Positions 6,521 to 10,789 of a DNA stretch of 10,789 nucleotides are shown here, piece after piece (position 1 is the first letter of the stretch; each line of letters opens with the position of its first letter). The position numbers and the translations under genes are program-made. Source of the DNA: [Eubacterium] saphenum. GTDB taxonomy: Bacteria; Bacillota; Clostridia; Oscillospirales; Ruminococcaceae. A model generated the notes under the pieces. It made no database searches, was not told the origin of the DNA, and saw only the letters and a list, made by a program, of their open reading frames with translations. The DNA lies in contig SFJQ01000054.1 of the NCBI GenBank assembly GCA_004555855.1, positions 1 to 10,789 on the forward strand. Reading direction: 5' to 3'.

Positions 6521-6550
6521 TTCCCCCGAAATATGACGGTTTCGGGGGAA
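6521..6550 (-). terminator. Intrinsic terminator of the SPFH/zinc-ribbon gene
   Basis: TTCCCCCGAAA (6521-6531) pairs perfectly with TTTCGGGGGAA (6540-6550) around an 8-nt loop. Read on the - strand, this 11-bp stem is followed by TTTTG. It lies 14 bp beyond the stop codon of the SPFH gene and just before the pth promoter. Confidence 0.88.
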
Positions 6551-6564
6551 TAATCTTGTGAAAA

Positions 6565-7890
6565 TTAAACGATATCGTCCGCGTCAAACGGGTCGCCGCA
6601 CTCCGGGCAGAACTTCGGAGGATTAGCGGGGTCTGCGGGCTCCCAGCCGCACTTGTCGCACTTGTAGAGCGGAACACCCGCGGGCTTCGGCTTTCCGCAG
6701 TTCATACAGAACTTGCCCTTGTTTACCGTGCCGCACCCACAAGTCCAGCCGTTTTCGGCAGCGGGCTTTTTCGCGCCGCACGACATACAGAAATTACCCG
6801 TGTTCTTTGTGCCGCACGAGCAAGTCCACTCGTTTGCAGCCTGCTGCTGCGCCTGAGCCTGTTGTGCTTGCTGAGCTTGCTGCTGCGCTGCCATATTGTA
6901 GAGATTTTGCGCGTTAATTCCGCCTGCCTGCTGAGCCATATTCATTCCCATAAAGCCCATCATCGCGCCGCCGGAGTTGCCCGCAGCAATCTTCATCGCG
7001 TCGCCCTGCGACATCGAGAGATTTGCGGCAGCCATTCCCGGGTCACGCATAACCGCAGTTCTCTGGAGCTGCTTAATCATTTCCTGATCCTCGGGCGGAA
7101 TTGTCGGCGCGTTCATATTGAACGAGCTTATCGTGATACCGCGCAGTTCGCCCCATTTCTGCGAGAGCTGCTCGTTGAGCGAGTCGCAGATTTCAAGAGT
7201 GTGAGAGGGGAGAGCGCTCGGTCTGACGCCGATATCCGAGAGTTTTCCGAGAGCGGGCTGAAGCGCGTTTATAATCTCGCTTTTCAGCATACTGTCGATG
7301 TTTTCTCTGGTAAATGTATCCTTGAAATTCGCGCAAACGTTTGTGTAGAACAAAATCGGATTTACAATTCTGTACGAATATTCGCCGTTGCAGCGAAGCG
7401 AAACATCAACGTCAAGACCGATATTTTTATCGACAACGCGGAAGGGAATAGGATTTGCCGTACCGTAGCGGTTGCTCATAATTTCCTTGGTGTTGATGAA
7501 GTAAATTCTCTGGTCAACGGGAGCAGAACCGCCGAAAGTGAAGCGCTTGCCGATTTCCTTGAAGGTCTGCTTGATGGAGTCGCCGAGCTTTCCGTAGAAA
7601 ATGGACGGCTCGCTGGACTGGTCGTACACAAATTCTCCTGCTTCAGCACAAATCTCGGCAACCTTTCCGCTGTCAACGATAAGCGCGCACTGTCCCTCGT
7701 TTACGTTAATAATCGAACCGTTCGAGATAACGTTATCAGAGCCTTTGGTGTTCGAGCTTCTCTTGTCAACTTTTTTAAAGCCGCGCGCTGCGAGAACGTC
7801 CGAGCTTAATGCGTCACAATAAAAATAATCTCTCCAGGAATCCGCGAGAACTCCCGAAAGAGCGCCTATACCTGCCTTTAATAAACCCAT
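6565..7890 (-). CDS. SPFH (band 7) domain protein with three C-terminal zinc ribbons, YdjI-like
   Basis: A 441-residue protein. Residues about 15-290 form an SPFH/Band_7_1 domain like Bacillus YdjI (shared 'NTKE...GT.NPI' pattern: YFINTKEIMSNRYGTANPIP). A Gly/Met-rich stretch follows, then a Gln/Ala-rich linker (about 333-354). Three zinc-ribbon modules end the protein: WTCSCG..CMSCG (355-376), WTCGCG..CMNCG (382-403) and a rubredoxin-like YKCDKCGW..CPECG (408-432). No signal peptide or clear membrane helix is visible. SPFH proteins of this type assemble as membrane-associated oligomers; YdjI takes part in a PspA-linked envelope-stress system in Bacillus. No pspA-like gene is seen here. The gene stands alone, with its own promoter, a strong ribosome site (AAAGGAG, 8 nt before ATG 7890) and its own terminator. 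The domain call is firm; the specific role is not. Confidence 0.9.
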   Translation of the reverse strand: MGLLKAGIGALSGVLADSWRDYFYCDALSSDVLAARGFKKVDKRSSNTKGSDNVISNGSIINVNEGQCALIVDSGKVAEICAEAGEFVYDQSSEPSIFYGKLGDSIKQTFKEIGKRFTFGGSAPVDQRIYFINTKEIMSNRYGTANPIPFRVVDKNIGLDVDVSLRCNGEYSYRIVNPILFYTNVCANFKDTFTRENIDSMLKSEIINALQPALGKLSDIGVRPSALPSHTLEICDSLNEQLSQKWGELRGITISSFNMNAPTIPPEDQEMIKQLQRTAVMRDPGMAAANLSMSQGDAMKIAAGNSGGAMMGFMGMNMAQQAGGINAQNLYNMAAQQQAQQAQQAQAQQQAANEWTCSCGTKNTGNFCMSCGAKKPAAENGWTCGCGTVNKGKFCMNCGKPKPAGVPLYKCDKCGWEPADPANPPKFCPECGDPFDADDIV

Positions 7891-7931
7891 TGTATATACT
7901 CCTTTCCGAACTGAAAATTTCCGTTATTTTT

Positions 7932-7960
7932 ATTATACAACACTTTTTCCCAAAAGTCAA
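7932..7960 (-). promoter_or_regulatory. Strong sigma-A promoter of the SPFH/zinc-ribbon gene (TTGACT-17-TATAAT)
   Basis: On the - strand, TTGACT (7960-7955) and a perfect TATAAT (7937-7932) are separated by exactly 17 bp. Transcription would start near 7925, giving a leader of about 35 nt with AAAGGAG just before ATG 7890. It is the closest match to consensus in the window together with the acyP promoter, suggesting high basal expression. Confidence 0.85.
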
Positions 7961-7972
7961 TAAAAAAATTAA

Positions 7973-8000
7973 CTCCCCTATGTAAAAAATAATAGGGGAG
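7973..8000 (-). terminator. Intrinsic terminator of the ABC-F operon
   Basis: CTCCCCTAT (7973-7981) pairs with ATAGGGGAG (7992-8000) around a 10-nt loop. Read on the - strand, the 9-bp stem is followed by TTAA and seven T. It lies 6 bp after the stop codon of the small membrane protein gene and 12 bp before the -35 of the SPFH promoter. Confidence 0.8.
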
Positions 8001-8006
8001 AGAAGT

Positions 8007-8339
8007 TTAAAGCTTTTCGATTTTATAGTAATAGGTGTACATTTTCTGCACGGAGTTTTCGAGAAAATAGTAGTGCTTTATGTACGGGACGAGCAGCCCG
8101 AGAAACAGTATCGTGAGCGTTATCGGACCCCAGCCGCCTATGGTTAGCATAAGCGCAAGCGAAATCAGGAAAAACACCGCGAAAAACAGCGTCACCAGCA
8201 GATGAACCAGCCGTTCGTGCTGATAAAACGCAATCCGCTGAAGCAGCTCCGCGCGCATTTTCAGCAGCTCCTCGTTTTCGTGTTCAATCGAGAAAAACTG
8301 CTCCAAAATCGCGAGATACGCCTTGATTTGTTTAGTCAT
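8007..8339 (-). CDS. Small membrane protein with two predicted transmembrane helices (unknown function)
   Basis: A 110-residue protein starting MTKQIKAYLAILEQFF. An amphipathic, charged N-terminal half (about residues 1-45, rich in Glu, Arg and His) precedes two hydrophobic segments: LVHLLVTLFFAVFFLISLAL and, after a short GGWGP turn, ITLTILFLGLLVPYI. A Tyr-rich basic tail follows (YYFLENSVQKMYTYYYKIEKL). Start ATG 8339 is chosen because GGAGG lies a few nt upstream, inside the end of the ABC-F gene; the frame stays open further upstream only as a shadow of that gene. It overlaps the ABC-F stop by 8 bp (ATGACTAA), so the two are probably translationally coupled. I do not recognise the family. 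Confidence 0.8.
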   Translation of the reverse strand: MTKQIKAYLAILEQFFSIEHENEELLKMRAELLQRIAFYQHERLVHLLVTLFFAVFFLISLALMLTIGGWGPITLTILFLGLLVPYIKHYYFLENSVQKMYTYYYKIEKL

Positions 8340-10236
8340 CGAACTCCTCCAAAGCTGCCGTTGCCGCTTCCCATTCCTCCATCGCCGCTTCCTGACGCTT
8401 GCGGATTTCCTCAAGCTCCTCGGACAGCTCAAGCGCCTTCTGATAATCGGAAAGTTCGCTCAAAGCCGCGTTCAACTCGTTTATTTTCCCGTCAAGTTCC
8501 TCAATTTCGTTTTCAAGCCGATTAACCCTTGTTGTCAGTTTTCTGCGCTCGGATTCGCGCTCTTTTTTCTGCTTGTAATCAAGCGCGTTCTCGGATTTTT
8601 TCGGCTTTTTCTCCTCAATTTTCGGCGCAAGCTCAGCCGATTTTTCAAGGTAATAATCGTAGTTTCCGAGGTAATTTTCCGCGCCGCTTTTGTTCAGCTT
8701 GTAAACCCTGTCCGCGAGTTTGTTTATCAGATAGCGGTCGTGGCTTATGATGAACAGCGTGCCGTCGTAGTTCAAAAGCGCGTTTTCAAGCGCTTCGCAG
8801 GACGAAATATCGAGATGGTTTGTCGGCTCGTCGAGCAGCAGGAAATTCGCGCCCGACAGCATAAGCTTCAACAGCGCAACCCTTGCCCGTTCACCGCCCG
8901 AAAGCTCCGAGATTTTTTTGAAAACGTCGTCGCCCTTGAACAAAAATGACGCGAGCGCCGTTCGTACAGCCGTTTCCGTCATTCTCGGGTACTCGTCGTG
9001 TATCTCGCTGAATGCGGTTTTTTCCTCGTGCAGCCCGCGCTGCGACTGGTCGAAATAACCCGTCTGAACCCGCGAACCAAACTTAAATTCCCCGAAATCC
9101 GCGCTGTATTCGCCGGTCAAAATCCGAAAAAGCGAAGTCTTTCCGCAGCCGTTTCCGCCGATTAGAAAAACGCGCTCGCCCTTTTTTATCTCAAGATTAA
9201 CGTTTGAAAAAAGCTGCTTTTCATCAAATGAGAGCGCAAGATTTTTCGCCGTCAGCACGTCGTTTCCGCAGCCGTCCGCGCTCTTGAACGAGAATTTTAT
9301 CGCGTCGGGAGCGTCCTCGGGTTTTTCGAGATTTTGAGCAATCCGGTCAATCTGCTTTTGCTTTGAGGCAATCGTGACATAGTTGTGCGCCTGATTCCAT
9401 CGCTTTTGCTGCTCGATTATACCCTCAACGCGGTTGATTTCCTTCATCGCCGCGTCATATTCCTTCTGCATGCGCTCGAGATACTCCGCTTTCAGTTCCA
9501 GAAAACGCGAGTAGTTTCCCTTGTAATCGCGAACGTGACCGTTTTCCAGCTCAATCGTGCGCTCGGTTGTTTTGTCAAGGAAATAGCGGTCGTGCGAGAT
9601 AACGAGATAAGCCCCGCGATAGTCGCCGAGAAACTTTTCCAGCCACTCCACGGACTCGATATCCAGATGGTTTGTCGGCTCGTCAAGCAGCAGCAAATCC
9701 GCTCCCGAGAGCAGAAGTTTCGCCAGTTGCAGCTTGGAGCGCTGCCCGCCGCTCAGAACCGAGGTTTTCAGCGAAAAATCTTTCTCCGAGAAACCCAGTC
9801 CGCAAAGCGCCGCAGCAGTTCTGCTTTTGTAGGTAAGCCCGCCCTCGCGCTCAAACTGCTCGGAAAGCCGCGTCTGGCGCTCGATTGTTTCGAGGGAGTG
9901 GTCGCCGAAGTCGATTTTGTCATGGATTTGCTCCAGCTCAAGCTCCATATCCTCAAGCTCCGCAAAAACCGACAAAGCCTCGTCATAGAGCGTTTTTTCG
10001 GAATCCTTGCAGGCGAACTGCTCCATAAAGCCGATTTTTATTCCTCCGGCAATGTGGATATCTCCGCTGTCTTGGGAAAGCTCGCCCTTAATCAGCCGCA
10101 GAAGCGTAGTTTTGCCACTTCCGTTCACGCCGACAAAACCGATTTTATCTTTATCATAAATCTCGAACGATGCGTCCGAGAACAGCGTCCTGTCCGCAAA
10201 GGACATCGAAACGCCGCTTAAACTCATTAATAACAT
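8332..10236 (-). CDS. ABC-F family ATPase (Uup/YdiF/YfmR-like ribosome-associated factor)
   Basis: A 634-residue soluble protein with two ABC nucleotide-binding domains and no membrane segment. Domain 1 has Walker A GVNGSGKT (36-43), signature LSGGQ (about 161) and Walker B/switch LLLLDEPTNHLD (about 182). Domain 2 has GGNGCGKT (about 358), LSGGE (about 443) and DEPTNHLD (about 467). Both catalytic Glu are present. Between the domains is the long charged helical linker (about 240-310, with QQKRWNQAHNYVTIASKQKQ) that contacts P-site tRNA in this family. The C-terminus (about 540-634) is a Lys/Glu-rich coiled coil, as in Uup and YdiF. ABC-F proteins bind the ribosomal E site and relieve stalling; some protect against antibiotics, but nothing here singles out a resistance subtype. 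ATG 10236 is used; ATG 10227 (MSLSGVSMSF) is an alternative. It follows the upstream gene by 7 bp and overlaps the next by 8 bp. Confidence 0.95.
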   Translation of the reverse strand: MLLMSLSGVSMSFADRTLFSDASFEIYDKDKIGFVGVNGSGKTTLLRLIKGELSQDSGDIHIAGGIKIGFMEQFACKDSEKTLYDEALSVFAELEDMELELEQIHDKIDFGDHSLETIERQTRLSEQFEREGGLTYKSRTAAALCGLGFSEKDFSLKTSVLSGGQRSKLQLAKLLLSGADLLLLDEPTNHLDIESVEWLEKFLGDYRGAYLVISHDRYFLDKTTERTIELENGHVRDYKGNYSRFLELKAEYLERMQKEYDAAMKEINRVEGIIEQQKRWNQAHNYVTIASKQKQIDRIAQNLEKPEDAPDAIKFSFKSADGCGNDVLTAKNLALSFDEKQLFSNVNLEIKKGERVFLIGGNGCGKTSLFRILTGEYSADFGEFKFGSRVQTGYFDQSQRGLHEEKTAFSEIHDEYPRMTETAVRTALASFLFKGDDVFKKISELSGGERARVALLKLMLSGANFLLLDEPTNHLDISSCEALENALLNYDGTLFIISHDRYLINKLADRVYKLNKSGAENYLGNYDYYLEKSAELAPKIEEKKPKKSENALDYKQKKERESERRKLTTRVNRLENEIEELDGKINELNAALSELSDYQKALELSEELEEIRKRQEAAMEEWEAATAALEEFDD

Positions 10237-10243
10237 TTCGTTC

Positions 10244-10510
10244 TCAGAACATCATTGTCGTGTTTTCAAGACGCTCGGGCTTGTATTTTGTGTCAACGAG
10301 ATAGGAGTTTGCGTTTACTTCAAGATTTGCCGAAAACTCATCAAGATAGTCGTTGAAATCGTTGTTTTTAAAATTCAGAAGAAGGGAACTGCGGCTGCTT
10401 TCAATCCAATCCGATTTTGCTGTGATGTCGTATCTTGCGATAACATATACGCTTCCTTCGGTTTTCAGCAATGTCGCTTTTCCGTCGTCCTTTGCGTTGA
10501 ACATAAACTC
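10244..10510 (-). CDS. C-terminal fragment of an unidentified protein, possibly a PpiC/SurA-like foldase
   Basis: About 88 residues read naturally from near 10510 to TGA (10246-10244), ending ERLENTTMMF. Segments such as GSVYVIARYDIT and FNDYLDEFSANLEVNANSYL recall the tail of Clostridia peptidylprolyl-isomerase/foldase lipoproteins, but no catalytic domain is visible, so this is only a suggestion. The frame continues formally to 10582, but that part translates the antisense of the AT-rich phage-like segment and looks unnatural. The gene therefore seems to have lost its N-terminus at a junction near 10505-10520. An internal ATG at 10504 exists without an obvious ribosome site. It ends 7 bp before the ABC-F start, so the two likely shared a transcript. 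Confidence 0.5.
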   Translation of the reverse strand, partial: EFMFNAKDDGKATLLKTEGSVYVIARYDITAKSDWIESSRSSLLLNFKNNDFNDYLDEFSANLEVNANSYLVDTKYKPERLENTTMMF

Positions 10511-10511
10511 G

Positions 10512-10789
10512 GATTGGGAAAGATATATTGAAAAACTTGAACAATTTCCTGAAAAGGTAAAAAAAGCAACTGATGAATACATGCACGGTGATGTTAAAGA
10601 TTTTATGATAAAAAGTATAACAGGCGAAATGCCTAAATCAGACAGAATTAAAAGAGGAAGTAGAGGACATGCTAAAGATAGTCAATGGTATGTGTCTTTT
10701 AATTTTGATCAAGCAGTCACTATTGAAAATAAATTAGCAGGTAATAAAAAAACATCTTTTTATTATTTATTCTTTCCACATGAGGGAAC
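10512..10789 (+). CDS. Fragment of an HK97-gp10-like phage head-tail protein, open at both ends
   Basis: About 92 residues are open on + from near 10512 (DWERYIEKLEQFPEKVKKAT) to the window end (YYLFFPHEGT). Helical N-terminal segment, a polar Lys/Arg/His stretch (DRIKRGSRGHAKDSQW) and the end motif 'YYLFFPHEGT' resemble gp10-like head-tail or neck proteins of Gram-positive phages, which often read 'fnYLvFPDeGxGt'. There is no start codon or ribosome site at the left edge; in frame, the sequence further left is only the antisense of the neighbouring - strand gene. The last 229 bases are about 30% GC by hand count, far lower than the mfd and ABC-F region. It is probably a prophage fragment truncated at its 5' end, or foreign sequence joined by assembly. 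Confidence 0.5.

Noticed and set aside
5735..6553. 272-codon + strand open frame across pth and its promoter
   Set aside because: It covers the antisense of pth motifs and the promoter/terminator region and resembles no protein family.
6841..6893. Trinucleotide-like repeat in the SPFH gene as an unstable repeat
   Set aside because: It encodes a Gln/Ala-rich linker with mixed codons (CAG, CAA, GCT, GCG); it is ordinary low-complexity coding sequence without perfect tandem units.
6862..7809. 315-codon + strand open frame inside the SPFH gene
   Set aside because: The - strand SPFH and zinc-ribbon motifs, promoter and terminator are clear; the + frame is low in recognisable structure and is a shadow.
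9385..10221. 278-codon + strand open frame opposite the ABC-F gene
   Set aside because: Antisense of well-conserved ABC motifs with no independent signals.
8332..10236. ABC-F gene as an antibiotic-resistance (ARE) determinant
   Set aside because: The linker and the C-terminal coiled coil resemble housekeeping Uup/YdiF types, and no leader-peptide attenuator or resistance neighbour is seen.

Overview
The window reads as a piece of a Clostridia-like (Bacillota) chromosome, possibly an uncultured gut or rumen lineage near the Oscillospirales. This placement is inferred from near-consensus sigma-A promoters with 17-bp spacers, strong GGAGG-type ribosome binding sites, a FeoB-associated Cys-rich mini-protein, a YdjI-like SPFH/zinc-ribbon protein and the pth-mfd gene order. 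The central part (about 0.45-10.5 kb) looks uniform and is somewhat GC-rich (one sampled 60-base line in mfd is 55% GC). Both ends differ: the left end holds the tail of a possible Mrr-type restriction enzyme, and the right end is an AT-rich phage-structural fragment (about 30% GC by hand count) that starts abruptly.

Layout. (1) 1-427: partial restriction-enzyme-like gene on +, four ATGCAAC repeats, a 9-bp perfect hairpin and a weak terminator. (2) 428-2091, + strand: a TTGACA-17-TATCAT promoter drives a compact operon of acylphosphatase, a damaged amidohydrolase and a GNAT acetyltransferase (ATGA overlap), closed by a bidirectional terminator. (3) 6514-2121, - strand: a TTGACA-17-TAAAAT promoter drives pth (peptidyl-tRNA hydrolase), mfd (transcription-repair coupling factor) and a 55-residue FeoB-associated membrane protein that overlaps mfd by 8 bp. 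(4) 7960-6521, - strand: a monocistronic SPFH protein with three C-terminal zinc ribbons, with its own TTGACT-17-TATAAT promoter and a strong terminator. (5) 10510-7973, - strand: the C-terminal part of an unidentified (possibly foldase-like) protein, an ABC-F ribosome-associated ATPase and a small two-helix membrane protein, closed by a terminator. (6) 10512-10789, + strand: fragment of an HK97-gp10-like phage protein.

Most of the window is housekeeping: peptidyl-tRNA recycling, rescue of stalled RNA polymerase, ribosome-associated ATPase and envelope functions. I did not find a convincing new multi-gene system. The points most worth a second look are the amidohydrolase, which has an in-frame TAG just before its metal-binding HxH motif and a Tyr where the family Asp is expected; the abrupt head-to-head gene junction near 10,510; and the repeat/hairpin cluster behind the left-end fragment.
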